Notes: generated by a model not told the origin, from the sequence alone. A stretch of 64,000 nucleotides of DNA from Acidobacteriaceae bacterium (GCA_030037545.1 JASHRF010000005.1:1-64000), one strand, 5' to 3'. Shown: positions 16,701 through 25,070, numbered from the stretch's first letter. Numbers and translations are program-made.

Positions 16701-18057
16701 TGCCGGCCACCACCCGCACCTCGCGGATGGCTACAGTGCTCATTGCCAACCCACGGCCTCCCGACCAACCCCCGCCCGCTTCGTTTGCCGTCTCGCCTGG
16801 CGCCTCGCCCTGCGCGGAGGGATCCTGTGCCGGCAGAGCAGGTTCGGTTCCACCTGAGCCGCCAAAAGCCAGCCTCATGCTTGCGCCGTCGATCGTCAGG
16901 TCGGCCGGGTCCGTCCCGGCGCCGCGTAGCGCCAGCGGCGTATTTCCCAATCCCGGCGTGGCTGTCGGAGTATCCAGGAAAAGATCCTGCCAGCGCCGGC
17001 CGCTTACGGGCAGCGATTGCAACTGCTCGCCGCTCAGCGTTGTAGTCACCGGTACAGCCGCGATTCCAGGCTGGTTGGCTGCGCTCTGCGCGCGGCTCAG
17101 TTGCGGCACATTGGCCAGATCTGCCAAAACCGCGTGTAGAACGGCAGCGCCCGCGGCGACGGACAAAGCAGGCGCGGCAACCACATGTACGGCCGGAGGC
17201 ACCGAGCCGCTCAGCTCTCCTGCTGGTGGAGCTGGAGGGTTCAATGCGGCCAGTGCCTGAGATTGCGTCTGGGTGCGGGATGCCGGCTGAAGGTCTGCAT
17301 GTGCCGCGGCTTGCGGCGCGGGCGCAAGGTCAGCCTGTTTTGCGGTTTGCGAACCGGGCGCATTGTTGGGCGTCGCCGGCAGCCGGGTCGCTGGCTCCTC
17401 TGGGCTATGCGCCTCCACCGGAAGGATTGCTGTGGCCGGCGGGGGCACAGTTGCAGCAGTCTCCGTCGCTTGAGTGGTGAGCTCCGCCCGCGCAGCTGAT
17501 AGCCGGCCGGCAGGCGGTTGCGTTCCGGCGGCCTGCGGTTCCAGAGAACTGGCCGCGGTGGGCGTCGCAGGTTGCATCTCATTCTTCGGCACGGCCCGTA
17601 CCGGCTGGGCCGAAAATGGCGCAGGCGTTGTCCGCACCCGGAGCGCTGATGGCGCCGGCATCGCCGCCGGCGCAGGCTCAAATTTCATGGCCGCCTGCAC
17701 GCGCGCCTCATGCCCGGCCGCCACTTCAATGTCTTCAAGCTGTCCGCGGCCCAGTTGTTCGCTCTCGGCCCGAAGCGAATAGGCGCCCGGCTCGACTGCG
17801 GCAAACCGATACGCGCCTTTTTTACCGGTGGTGGTACGCATCTCCGCACCGGTGCTCTGGTTGCACAGAATCACGGTGACGCCGGCCAAAGGCGCGGAGC
17901 GCAAATCGGTGAGTCGCCCGGAGAGCGCCCCTGAAAGCTGTGGATCGGTGGTGGCAACAGCAGACGAGCCGGCCTGGGCGAGGATTCCCGCCGCCGTGCC
18001 TGCCATGAGCACGGCAAGGATCAGCACTCGCGTTGGTTTCCGCTCAGCCTCCCTCAT
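13759..18057 (-). CDS. TonB-dependent receptor with carboxypeptidase-regulatory-like N-terminal domain
   Basis: About 1432 residues, outer membrane. After a signal peptide (RVLILAVLMAGTAAGILAQA) comes a carboxypeptidase-regulatory-like beta-sandwich (LSGRLTDLRSAPLAGVTVIL to about residue 120). A roughly 200-residue Ala/Pro/Thr-rich linker follows. A plug-like segment has LQSLPVSGRRWQDLF and LALRGAGTDPADLTIDGASM, and the rest is a long beta-barrel ending in IQLGARYRF with terminal Phe. This is the typical Acidobacteria receptor type, usually for large or plant-derived nutrients; the ligand is unknown. A TTG at 18090 could extend the protein by 11 residues, but ATG 18057 sits right before the signal sequence. 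Confidence 0.9.
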   Translation of the reverse strand: MREAERKPTRVLILAVLMAGTAAGILAQAGSSAVATTDPQLSGALSGRLTDLRSAPLAGVTVILCNQSTGAEMRTTTGKKGAYRFAAVEPGAYSLRAESEQLGRGQLEDIEVAAGHEARVQAAMKFEPAPAAMPAPSALRVRTTPAPFSAQPVRAVPKNEMQPATPTAASSLEPQAAGTQPPAGRLSAARAELTTQATETAATVPPPATAILPVEAHSPEEPATRLPATPNNAPGSQTAKQADLAPAPQAAAHADLQPASRTQTQSQALAALNPPAPPAGELSGSVPPAVHVVAAPALSVAAGAAVLHAVLADLANVPQLSRAQSAANQPGIAAVPVTTTLSGEQLQSLPVSGRRWQDLFLDTPTATPGLGNTPLALRGAGTDPADLTIDGASMRLAFGGSGGTEPALPAQDPSAQGEAPGETANEAGGGWSGGRGLAMSTVAIREVRVVAGNVEADGAHAAGGRAGVETESGGDSFHGQGFFSDRQNTWGAQNPFTTWVKETAPATATTTPVFTPEPYTPPDHETSWGLSAGSRIRRDKLFWFGALDSYHRNDPGLAMAKEPIGTDLTAGTAEYGDCYGFFCQPSVPQTDLLCAQLGLTVPSPVGPSSCPFTEATAAYSQMLESLDGLLGPAPRTAAQWVGFARIDWQATERHRFSLEGTGADWNSPGGGLTRVSENYGNHSFGSSHASEEWLLARWEAFLTPNLLAVTQGSAGREILSARPDTPSAFEQGFLGPGWNSYGQLPQIVVDSRYGFTIGNPSRFGQGSYPDERMIHGQEMVDWVRGKLLVKAGFELDHNVDVTTMLRNQTGTYHYPEVQNFISDALVFEKFGVTNLFNYQNPHNCDATGRVWSAGGTLMGLGALPCYSSFSQVIGPNFWQVGTNDWAGSTTAQWQLNKFAVFSAGLRWEREQLPPPIKLVDNPALPLTEHLPNLGNEWGPRMSLALGNLGRWPVLRLGYGMYFGRTQNATLETALSQTGSLKGDLPFFIRPTDGLNLVGTSGAPAFPTVLTGPPGSVMVPGATEFAPNFRNPEVHQALAAAEQQLPGRVMLTASAMLSLGRRLPADFDANIDPAVNPGTGDLAITYNVCDQVPAATGSATATGGAPIGNAQCGHLGLGPIKATQITVPFYALWPAGLCPAGAKLNVAGQCGWLNSNYQQITEIESRANSTYEAAMLRATRYGERGLSLHAHYIYAHAMDWNPGESPLNPAIFSSSQDYAQEYGASNLDVRHSAAVMLIYEAPWKLGGVSGRFGNGWMVSGIGQFHSGLPYTMRVTGSLPEEFSTGGAALAGLGPGMNGSGGDSRVYGVGNDGQDYDIGRNTFRYPETWKADLRLGKKFFLGEGREFELLAESFNLFNHQNVTEIETTGYFIESGTPPDGSGMPATLPTLNFLTGLKTNAETGLPIPGFGQPLNVNGSDFYSERQIQLGARYRF

Positions 18058-18399
18058 CGAAAACACCAAGGCAAAGGCCGTTCCCAGCAATTCGGAGCGG
18101 GTTCAGAATTTCGGCCGGAAAATAACGCCGGTCAACGAAAATGGGATCGGACAGGCGCAATTACGGCATTTTCGGAAATCTTGTGAACTTTTGAGAGCAG
18201 CGAAGATGGATTTTTCGTGAGTAAAAATCCACTGAGTGGTGGTGACTTCGGTCTACATCCTTTCCGAAAATGCTATAGTGCGCGTTTTCCGGTCCCGCAC
18301 AGGTCCCGGTGGAGTTCGGAGAGGATTCTAGGCGCAGGTTTTCCGAATGGGATGTAAGCTGCGTCACAGATGGAGCGGTGTGTTAAGACCCGGCTCAGC
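18058..18399. other. Non-coding region upstream of the TonB receptor
   Basis: No convincing gene in 342 bp. It is less GC-rich than its neighbours. A TTGACC element on the minus strand around 18130-18136 could be a -35 box for the receptor, and a GCTATAGT element on the plus strand near 18271 could be a -10 box. Neither is backed by a good partner box. I see no repeat array here. Confidence 0.4.
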
Positions 18400-18567
18400 C
18401 TAATGTGCGATCCGCCGGTAGAACCGCCATACAATCAGCAATGCGAAGCCAATGGCGGCGGCCAGCGCCAGCGCCAGCAGGCCGTAGAGCAGAGTCAGGC
18501 TCGGCCCGCGCTCCCCCGGCTCGCCGGAATCCTGGCTCTGCTGATCCCGTTGCTCGGGCTCATTCAT
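18400..18567 (-). CDS. Small single-span membrane protein overlapping the MacB-type permease gene
   Basis: A 55-residue frame starts at ATG 18567, inside the last codons of the permease gene (8-bp overlap), with GGAGG 9 nt upstream. It has a charged N-terminus (NEPEQRDQQSQDSGEPGE), one hydrophobic helix (LLYGLLALALAAAIGFALLI) and a short basic tail (WRFYRRIAH). The good ribosome site, overlap and clean amphipathic layout argue that it is real and translationally coupled. It may be a small accessory subunit of the transporter; no family is recognised. Confidence 0.65.
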   Translation of the reverse strand: MNEPEQRDQQSQDSGEPGERGPSLTLLYGLLALALAAAIGFALLIVWRFYRRIAH

Positions 18568-19840
18568 ACTTGAGCGCCTCCACCGGGTCCATTTGCGCGG
18601 CTCGCGTGGCCGGCACGGTCCCGAAAATCATCCCCACCGCCGTGGCCGACGTAAGCGCGATGATCACCGACCACCACGAGAATGGAAGGTAGTGATCCGT
18701 GAAGACGCCGACGGACAGCGGTATCAGGAGTCCCGCCATGGTACCCACAACTCCCCCGGTAAGCGAGATAATGACCGCCTCGGCCAGGAACTGCAGCTTG
18801 ATCTCGCGGTAAGTTGCGCCCAGCGCTTTGCGGATGCCGATTTCGCGGATGCGCGCCCGCACGTTGGCCAGCATGATGTTCATAATGCCCACGCCGCCCA
18901 CCGCCAGGGTGACGGCAGCCACCAGCACCAGCACCGCGGTCAGCGCGTCGGCAATCTGGGCTGCCGTTGTTAAAAGAGCGGCGAGCGTTTGCGCCTTGTA
19001 GACGGAGTTGGGCCGGTGCCGTGCGCTCACAATGCGCACGATCTCCTTCTGGGCATCCGGCACGTCGTTCATGCTGCGCATCGAGAAATAGATGTCGTTC
19101 ACGCGATCGGTGCCGGTGAAGTAGCGGGCCACGGAGTAGGGGATGAGCACAGCCTGGTCGGAGGAGATCTCCGATTGCCCGAAGTCGCTGACCGCCTCTT
19201 TGAAGACCCCGATGATCGTGAAGGGAATGCCCTGAATCTGAAAAGTCTGGCCCACCGCGGCATTCTCGCTGCCGTAGCGCAGCTCGGCAAACGGCTCCGT
19301 GACCACGGCGCACTTGATGTGCGCCGCATCGTCGGTATCGTCGAAGAAGCGGCCCTGAGTGACGATGAGATTGCGAATCTGCTGATACTCCGGGCTCACG
19401 CCCAGCACCAGCGTGTCCTTGTTCACGCCGTTGCCGAAGCTGATGCGAGCGTGCATTTCGACGACTGAGGAGGAGTACATGACACCCGGCACCGCCTGGT
19501 CGACCGCCTTTTCGTCGAGAGGGGTGAGGTAGTCGTTGTAAAGTACGCGCTCTGCTGGCGTGGCGCCGCCCCCCGCGTATTCCAGTTCCACCGTGTTGGT
19601 GCCGATCTTCTGGATCAGATCCAGAACATATTGCTTTCCCGTCATGCCGATCGTGACCACTAGGATCACGGAGGCGGTTCCAATCACCATGCCCAGCGCG
19701 GTGAGCGCGAAACGCGTCTTGCTGGCCTTGAAGCTGTCCATGGCGATCTTGAGGATCTCGCTGATCAGCATGGTCTGGCGGGCGCTCAGCAGCGTCTGCT
19801 CAAATCCACGCGAGCGGGCGGCTTGTGTCGTCGTCGGCAA
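18560..19840 (-). CDS. ABC transporter permease, MacB/FtsX type
   Basis: About 426 residues. An N-terminal span (FALTALGMVIGTASVILVVTIG), a large periplasmic MacB_PCD domain (about 70-290) and three C-terminal spans follow the MacB/LolE plan. The FtsX core reads GGVGIMNIMLANVRARIREIGI and RKALGATYREI, ending ATRAAQMDPVEALKYE. Such permeases couple a cytosolic ATPase to mechanical work on periplasmic substrates. No ATPase gene is adjacent, so its partner must be encoded elsewhere. The TTG start at 19840 has AAGAAGG upstream; ATG at 19771 is an alternative. The AAGAAG lies in a small CTTCTT/AAGAAG palindrome that could limit translation. Confidence 0.9.
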   Translation of the reverse strand: MPTTTQAARSRGFEQTLLSARQTMLISEILKIAMDSFKASKTRFALTALGMVIGTASVILVVTIGMTGKQYVLDLIQKIGTNTVELEYAGGGATPAERVLYNDYLTPLDEKAVDQAVPGVMYSSSVVEMHARISFGNGVNKDTLVLGVSPEYQQIRNLIVTQGRFFDDTDDAAHIKCAVVTEPFAELRYGSENAAVGQTFQIQGIPFTIIGVFKEAVSDFGQSEISSDQAVLIPYSVARYFTGTDRVNDIYFSMRSMNDVPDAQKEIVRIVSARHRPNSVYKAQTLAALLTTAAQIADALTAVLVLVAAVTLAVGGVGIMNIMLANVRARIREIGIRKALGATYREIKLQFLAEAVIISLTGGVVGTMAGLLIPLSVGVFTDHYLPFSWWSVIIALTSATAVGMIFGTVPATRAAQMDPVEALKYE

Positions 19841-20005
19841 GGCATCCTTCTTTAAGAAGAAGCGCCGGCCCCGGCTTCGGGTTCATGGGAACACGCGAAA
19901 AGCCGCGGCGCGCATACTCTCCTATAGCTAGATTAACGCTGGTCAAACCGGTAGGAGGATCGTTCAATTTGGATTGGCTCGAAAAGATGGAAGCTGCGGC
20001 AGCCG

Positions 20006-20350
20006 TTACCGCTGCGGATTCTGCCCCGACATGCACTTCAGCGAATCTTTGCGCGCCCAGGCCGTGACGTTTACCGGTTCACCCTCCATGCAGGCGGTGA
20101 CTCCCTGGAAAGGAGTCCCGGTGAATTCGATGCCGGTTCCAATCTGCGGCCGGGCGTCTTTAATCAGCAGGTTATAGACCACGCCGCTCTTTACGTCTCT
20201 GAGCACCAGGCAGCGCGCCTCCACGCCTGCCTCCACGCAGCCCTCGGCATGAATCGCCTTGGGTCGTTGCGCCGGGCCGGGGCCGGGCGCCTGCGATGCG
20301 CCCGCGGCGCAAGCGGCCAGGACCATTGCGGCAAAGACAATACGCTTCAT
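20006..20350 (-). CDS. Small secreted protein of unknown function
   Basis: A 114-residue protein with a signal peptide (KRIVFAAMVLAACAAGASQA) and a mature domain of about 90 residues. The mature part has EGCVEAGVEARCLVLRD, YNLLIKDARPQIGTGIEFTG and TACMEGEPVNVTAW. Four cysteines, spaced as one pair and two singles, suggest disulfides in the periplasm. The ATG has AGGAGAA upstream. I do not recognise a named family, although the pattern looks like a conserved small beta-rich domain of Acidobacteria. It is on the same strand as rsmA, which lies upstream. Confidence 0.75.
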   Translation of the reverse strand: MKRIVFAAMVLAACAAGASQAPGPGPAQRPKAIHAEGCVEAGVEARCLVLRDVKSGVVYNLLIKDARPQIGTGIEFTGTPFQGVTACMEGEPVNVTAWARKDSLKCMSGQNPQR

Positions 20351-20529
20351 GGGCCATTCTCCTCTGCTGATCCAATCCTGCGTGAGACCTCCAAAACGGG
20401 AAGAAGCTGAGAATACTCCGCTGCGCGGCGGGCAGTCTATGACGATGAATAACTATTGCTATCGGGCCGGTTTGGCCCACTGGACGGGCGCGGGCGCAGT
20501 AGAAGGATAGCGCTCGATCCGTTCCGGTT

Positions 20530-21369
20530 TTAGGAAACGGAATCCCGGCCGCTGCGAGTCGTGCCCGGTGTGAACAATGTCCGCCACAAACCGGCCAGAA
20601 CTTCGACGGACAGCGATTCCGCTCGCGCCTGGGCGTCGACGCCGGCGCGAGCCAAAGCTGCCGCGGCAAGCTGAGGCGCAACGCCGGCGGCGCGAAGATT
20701 ATTGGCCAGCGTCTTGCGTTTTTGCGCAAAGGCCTGGCGCACGAAGAGTAGAAATCCATCCGCGTCGACGCCCAGCTCGGCGAAGCGCGGAGCAAAATGC
20801 CAGCGAAAGACCGTGGAGTGCACCTCCGGCGGCGGAGAAAACGCGGAAGGCGGAAGCGTCAGCAGCGGCTCAACCGGCCCGTACATCTGCACCGTCACCG
20901 AAAGCACGCTGTAGTCACGTGATCCGGGCGCGGCGCACACGCGATCGGCCACTTCGCGCTGCACCATCAGGACCGCGAGATCGAGGGTCGCGTGGCTGGC
21001 GGCCAGCTTGAGCAGGATGGGCGAGGTAATGTAGTAGGGCAGATTGCCTACCACGCGCAACCGCGGGCCAGCCTCTGCCGCCGCCGCGGCGAAATCGAAA
21101 CCCAACACGTCCTGCTCGATGATCGTGACCCGCCCCTGGGGAAGGCGGCTGCGCAATCCGTCGGCCAGCTCGCGGTCCAGCTCAACAGCAATCACGCGGC
21201 GCGCCCTGCCAACCAGAATCTCAGTTATGGCGCCGCGGCCGGAACCAATTTCGATCACCGTGCGGTCGGCCACGTCGCCCAGCGCAGCCACAATGCGTTC
21301 CGCGGCTCGCGCATCGCGGAGAAAGTTCTGGCCGAGCCTGGATTTGGCGGACATCGATTTGGCGGGCAT
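20530..21369 (-). CDS. rsmA: 16S rRNA (adenine(1518)-N6/adenine(1519)-N6)-dimethyltransferase
   Basis: About 279 residues. This late ribosome-assembly enzyme dimethylates two adjacent adenosines in the 3-prime-end hairpin of 16S rRNA. Cues are RLGQNFLRD, the SAM-binding VIEIGSGRGAITEIL, the catalytic NLPYY and the C-terminal domain with FVRQAFAQKRKTLANNL. Length and order match KsgA. The start is uncertain: ATG 21369 is chosen, with an in-frame GTG at 21432 and ATG at 21354 as alternatives. The short stretch before LGQNF contains a duplicated AKS-M motif. Confidence 0.93.
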   Translation of the reverse strand: MPAKSMSAKSRLGQNFLRDARAAERIVAALGDVADRTVIEIGSGRGAITEILVGRARRVIAVELDRELADGLRSRLPQGRVTIIEQDVLGFDFAAAAAEAGPRLRVVGNLPYYITSPILLKLAASHATLDLAVLMVQREVADRVCAAPGSRDYSVLSVTVQMYGPVEPLLTLPPSAFSPPPEVHSTVFRWHFAPRFAELGVDADGFLLFVRQAFAQKRKTLANNLRAAGVAPQLAAAALARAGVDAQARAESLSVEVLAGLWRTLFTPGTTRSGRDSVS

Positions 21370-21527
21370 AAGTTGGGCGGATTTCGGCTGTTCCGATGGT
21401 AGACGATGATCGGGATGCGGGACGGCGACCACCTTCGCAGCAATCGAAATTTGGCCAGTTGACCTCTCTATGCTACGATTTCGTTACACATGGTCTGCGC
21501 TTCCCAAAGCCGCGCTTGTTGTCGCCT

Positions 21528-21660
21528 GTCGAACATCTTCGACGGGTGTCCCCGCTAGTCTCTGTTTCCCGCAACATTCGATCCAGAAGACGCCCGTCCG
21601 ATGAGCCGGGCCTGATTTCGCGTGTTCCCGGCTTTCAGCACACCACTGAAACCGGGAGAT
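21528..21660 (+). promoter_or_regulatory. Structured leader of the sulfate assimilation operon
   Basis: Two hairpins precede cysD. GTCGAACATCTTCGAC (21528-21543) is a perfect 6-bp stem with a 4-nt loop. At 21627-21656 CCCGGCTTTCAG pairs with CTGAAACCGGG (11 bp, one bulge), and its 3-prime arm overlaps the Shine-Dalgarno GGGAGA of cysD. An upstream GCCGGG (21605-21610) could pair instead with CCCGGC (21627-21632), freeing the ribosome site. This looks like a translational switch; no known riboswitch class is recognised. Confidence 0.55.
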
Positions 21661-21664
21661 CGCA

Positions 21665-22627
21665 ATGCCGGCCCAAGTAGCCGAAATCGTCGAACTAACA
21701 ATCAACCCTGATTCCGCGCCCCACCCCGCGCGCAGGCTCAGTCATCTGCGCCTGCTCGAAGCGGAGAGCATTCATATACTGCGCGAAGTGGCCTCGGAGT
21801 TTGAGCGGCCGGTGATGCTCTACTCCATCGGCAAAGACTCTTCGGTGATGCTTCGTCTTGCCCAGAAGGCCTTTTACCCAGGCCCCATTCCCTTCCCGCT
21901 GCTGCACATCGATACCGGATTCAAATTCGCCGAGATGCTGGCTTTTCGCGACCAGACAGCGCGCCAGGTGGGAGCGCGGTTGCTGGTATGGCGCAACGAG
22001 CCGGCCATCGCGGCGGGAATCAATCCCATCGCGCTCGACACCAAGCGCTGCTGCGGCCTGCTCAAAACGCAGGCGCTGCTTGACGCGCTGCGCCATTACA
22101 ACTTCGACGCGGCCTTCGGCGGCGCGCGCCGCGACGAGGAAAAATCGCGCGCCAAAGAGCGCATCTACTCCTTCCGCGACGGCGCCGGCCAATGGGATCC
22201 GAAGAACCAGCGTCCCGAGTTGTGGAACCTGTACAACGCGCGCATCCATCCCGGCGAGAGCATTCGCGTCTTTCCGCTCTCCAACTGGACGGAGATGGAT
22301 GTTTGGCAATACATCCACGAAGAAAAAATTCCCGTGGTCGATCTCTACTTTGCCAAAAAGCGGCCCATGTTCGTGCGTGGCGATGCATTACTGCCCATAG
22401 AGCAGGCGTTCGTTGCGCGCCCCGGCGAAAGGCCGCAAATGGTCAAATCGCGCCTGCGCTCGCTGGGTTGCAGCCCTTGCACGGGCGCTATCCGCTCCGA
22501 TGCCGACTCCATTCCAGCCATCATCGCGGAGCTCATCCAGTTCCGCTCTTCGGAGCGGGCGAATCGCGTGATTGATCACGACCAGGAAGGTTCCATGGAA
22601 ATCAAGAAGCGCGAGGGCTATTTCTGA
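21665..22627 (+). CDS. cysD: Sulfate adenylyltransferase subunit 2
   Basis: A 320-residue ATP sulfurylase catalytic subunit that makes adenosine 5-prime-phosphosulfate (APS) from sulfate and ATP. It has the PP-loop motif [15 protein letters not shown], the [12 protein letters not shown] block, [25 protein letters not shown] and the C-terminal GCSPCTGAI and EIKKREGYF tail, all CysD hallmarks. It is the first gene of the operon; its stop TGA overlaps the cysN start by 1 bp. The ribosome site is sequestered in a leader hairpin, so expression is probably controlled by sulfur status at the translation level. Confidence 0.97.
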   Translation: MPAQVAEIVELTINPDSAPHPARRLSHLRLLEAESIHILREVASEFERPVMLYSIGKDSSVMLRLAQKAFYPGPIPFPLLHIDTGFKFAEMLAFRDQTARQVGARLLVWRNEPAIAAGINPIALDTKRCCGLLKTQALLDALRHYNFDAAFGGARRDEEKSRAKERIYSFRDGAGQWDPKNQRPELWNLYNARIHPGESIRVFPLSNWTEMDVWQYIHEEKIPVVDLYFAKKRPMFVRGDALLPIEQAFVARPGERPQMVKSRLRSLGCSPCTGAIRSDADSIPAIIAELIQFRSSERANRVIDHDQEGSMEIKKREGYF

Positions 22628-24348
22628 TGGCCGCGATTGAGGCTCCCATTTTTTCGATCGACGAGTTTCTGCGCGCCGAAAGCCGCAAGGACCTGTTCCG
22701 CTTTTCCACGGCGGGCAGTGTGGACGATGGAAAATCCACGCTCATCGGCCGCCTGCTCTACGACACGCAATCGGTCTACGAAGACCAGGTGCGCTCCATC
22801 GAAGGCAAAGGCGCCACGGCGCCAGGCCAGCTGGACTTCGCGCTGCTCACCGACGGTCTGCGCGCTGAGCGCGAGCAGGGCATCACCATCGACGTTGCCT
22901 ATCGCTACTTCTCCACGCGGCACCGCAAGTTCATCATTGCCGATACTCCCGGCCACGAGCAGTACACGCGCAACATGGCCACCGGCGCTTCTACCGCCGA
23001 TGCCGCCATCGTGCTCATCGACGCCAGTCGCGGCGTGCAGATCCAGTCGCGCCGTCACGCCTTCATCGCCTCGCTGCTGGGCGTGCGCCACGTTCTGGTG
23101 GCCGTGAACAAGATGGACCTTATCGGCTACGACGAAGCCACGTTCCGCGCCGTCGAAGCCGAGTTCAGCGCCCTCCTCGATCGGATCGCCGGCGACACCG
23201 GCACGCCCGTGGAACGCATCTTCGTTCCCGTAAGCGCGCTCAAGGGCGACAACGTGGTGCACCGCACCTCTGCAATGCCGTGGTACGAAGGGCCCTCGCT
23301 GCTCGAGCTGCTGGAGCAGTTGCCCGCGGCTCGTGGCGCACGCACTGAACCGTTTCGCTTCCCGGTGCAGCGCGTGCTCCGTCCCGATCACACCTTTCGC
23401 GGATGCGCGGGGCAAATTGCATCGGGAACAGTCCGCGCCGGCGACGCCGTCATTGTGTTGCCTTCGCGGCGCAGCGCCAAGGTTGCGCGCATCGTCACCT
23501 GGGATGGCGATCTCGAAGCGGCGGTTGCGCCGCTTTCCGTTACCCTGGTTCTGGATCGCGAGCTCGACATCAGCCGCGGCGATCTAATCGTAGCCGCGGA
23601 GGCGCAGGCCTCCGTAGCGCGCAGTATGGAAGCCGCGCTGGTGTGGATGGATCAGCGTCCCCTCAATCCCGCGCGCCGCTATCTGCTCAAGCACGCCAGC
23701 CATATCGTTCCCGCCTTCGTGGCCGCCATCGATCACCGCGTCGACCTTGGCTCTCTGGCCCGCCAGCCCGCAGCCACGCTGCACATGAACGATATCGGCG
23801 TGGTCCGGCTCAACCTGCTGCGGCCCATCGCCGTGGATCGCTACGCGGATAACCGTGTCACCGGCGCTTTCATCCTTATCGATTCCGAATCCAATGCCAC
23901 CGTCGCGGCGGGCATGATCCGCTCCGCCGCCGTTGATTCGGCTGCCGAGTTCGACGACGCCTCCGCCTGGGGGCTCGTAACCGCCGGTGAGCGCGAGGCG
24001 CGCTGGGGCCATCGCGGCGCCGTCCTCTCCCTCACCGGCCCTGCGGAAATCATCGATGCCCTTGAGCGCTCCCTGTTCGCAGCCGGCGCGGTCACCTGTC
24101 GTCTTGACACTGGCGACGATTCCCCGCTCCTCGATCCCGCCTGGCTCGAATTCCTCACCGCCGCGCAAACCCGCTCTGGAATTCTCTCCCTCGTTACCCG
24201 CGCCGGCGGCGGCGCCACGCTCTCCGCGCAAGTCGAAGACTCGGCAATCGAGCTCGAAGCCGACGACGTCATGCATGTCATCGCCGCCGTTCACCAGTTA
24301 CTGCGCCGCGCCGGCGTATTCATTCCCCCTGAGAAAGCAGGATTGTGA
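22627..24348 (+). CDS. cysN: Sulfate adenylyltransferase subunit 1 with degenerate C-terminal APS-kinase-like domain
   Basis: A 573-residue GTPase subunit that drives APS synthesis with CysD. The EF-Tu-like G domain has GSVDDGKSTL, ADTPGHEQYTRNM and NKMDL, followed by two beta-barrel domains to about residue 440. From residue 459, RWGHRGAVLSLTG and DALERSLFAAGAVTCRLDTG align with the start of a CysC APS kinase, but the P-loop GLSGAGKST is reduced to GPAE. Only about 115 residues remain instead of about 190. It therefore looks like a fused, dead kinase remnant. The downstream reductase is of the APS type, which makes the kinase dispensable. Confidence 0.93.
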   Translation: MAAIEAPIFSIDEFLRAESRKDLFRFSTAGSVDDGKSTLIGRLLYDTQSVYEDQVRSIEGKGATAPGQLDFALLTDGLRAEREQGITIDVAYRYFSTRHRKFIIADTPGHEQYTRNMATGASTADAAIVLIDASRGVQIQSRRHAFIASLLGVRHVLVAVNKMDLIGYDEATFRAVEAEFSALLDRIAGDTGTPVERIFVPVSALKGDNVVHRTSAMPWYEGPSLLELLEQLPAARGARTEPFRFPVQRVLRPDHTFRGCAGQIASGTVRAGDAVIVLPSRRSAKVARIVTWDGDLEAAVAPLSVTLVLDRELDISRGDLIVAAEAQASVARSMEAALVWMDQRPLNPARRYLLKHASHIVPAFVAAIDHRVDLGSLARQPAATLHMNDIGVVRLNLLRPIAVDRYADNRVTGAFILIDSESNATVAAGMIRSAAVDSAAEFDDASAWGLVTAGEREARWGHRGAVLSLTGPAEIIDALERSLFAAGAVTCRLDTGDDSPLLDPAWLEFLTAAQTRSGILSLVTRAGGGATLSAQVEDSAIELEADDVMHVIAAVHQLLRRAGVFIPPEKAGL

Positions 24349-25070
24349 TGAGCACCATCGAAATTGCCGCTGCGGTGGGAACCCGTCTGAGCGCAGTGCG
24401 CGTCCTCCTGGAGCGCGAAATCACCGCCGGCGCCGGGGCGCGCGTGGGGTGGAAGGGCAACGTGTGTCTTACCTGCAGCTTTCAGGCCGAGGACATGCTC
24501 CTCACCAAACTTGCGCTCGAATTCGATGCGCAGATTCCCATTCTCTTTCTCGACACCGGCTACCACTTTGCCGAGACCTACGCCTATCGCGACCGCATGG
24601 CGCGCGAATGGCGCCTGAACCTCATCAACCTGCTCCCGGAAAAAACCGTGGCCGAGCAGGAGGCCGAGCATGGATTGCTGTATCAGTCGGCGCCCGACCG
24701 CTGCTGTGGCCTGCGCAAGGTTGAGCCGCTTTTCAAAGCGGTGGCGCAGTACCGCGTGTGGCTTACCGGGTTGCGGCGCGAGCAGGCGCGCACTCGCGCA
24801 GCCCTCGAGGAATCCGCAATGTTCGCGCTGCCCAAGGGGAAGCAAGTGCTCAAGCTGGCGCCCCTGGCCGCCTGGACCACGCGCGATGTGTGGTACGCGT
24901 GCCGGCAGCTTCAAATCCCGCTGTTGCCGCTTTACGAGCGCGGTTATTCCTCCATCGGCTGCCAGCCCTGTACCTCGCTGCCCACCGATCCCAACGATCC
25001 CCGCTCCGGCCGCTGGGCGGGGCGCAAGGTTGAATGTGGAATCCACATACAGCCAGTTCACAGTTCCTAG
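24348..25070 (+). CDS. cysH: Phosphoadenylyl/adenylyl-sulfate reductase, APS-type (thioredoxin-dependent)
   Basis: A 240-residue cytosolic enzyme reducing activated sulfate to sulfite. The PP-loop-like core has CSFQAEDMLLTKLALEF and FLDTGYHFAETY. Cys119-Cys120 (DRCCGLRK) and Cys205-x-x-Cys208 (IGCQPC) are the four ligands of the [4Fe-4S] cluster that marks enzymes using APS directly rather than PAPS. The catalytic Cys230 sits in VECGIH near the C-terminus. ATG 24348 overlaps the cysN stop (TGATG). The APS specificity fits the missing CysC activity in this operon. Confidence 0.94.
   Translation: MSTIEIAAAVGTRLSAVRVLLEREITAGAGARVGWKGNVCLTCSFQAEDMLLTKLALEFDAQIPILFLDTGYHFAETYAYRDRMAREWRLNLINLLPEKTVAEQEAEHGLLYQSAPDRCCGLRKVEPLFKAVAQYRVWLTGLRREQARTRAALEESAMFALPKGKQVLKLAPLAAWTTRDVWYACRQLQIPLLPLYERGYSSIGCQPCTSLPTDPNDPRSGRWAGRKVECGIHIQPVHSS

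Noticed and set aside
19883-19915. Ten-codon leader-peptide-like frame (MRAAAFRVFP) ahead of the MacB-type permease
   Set aside because: The AGGAG is only about 3 nt from the ATG and nothing in the peptide suggests attenuation.
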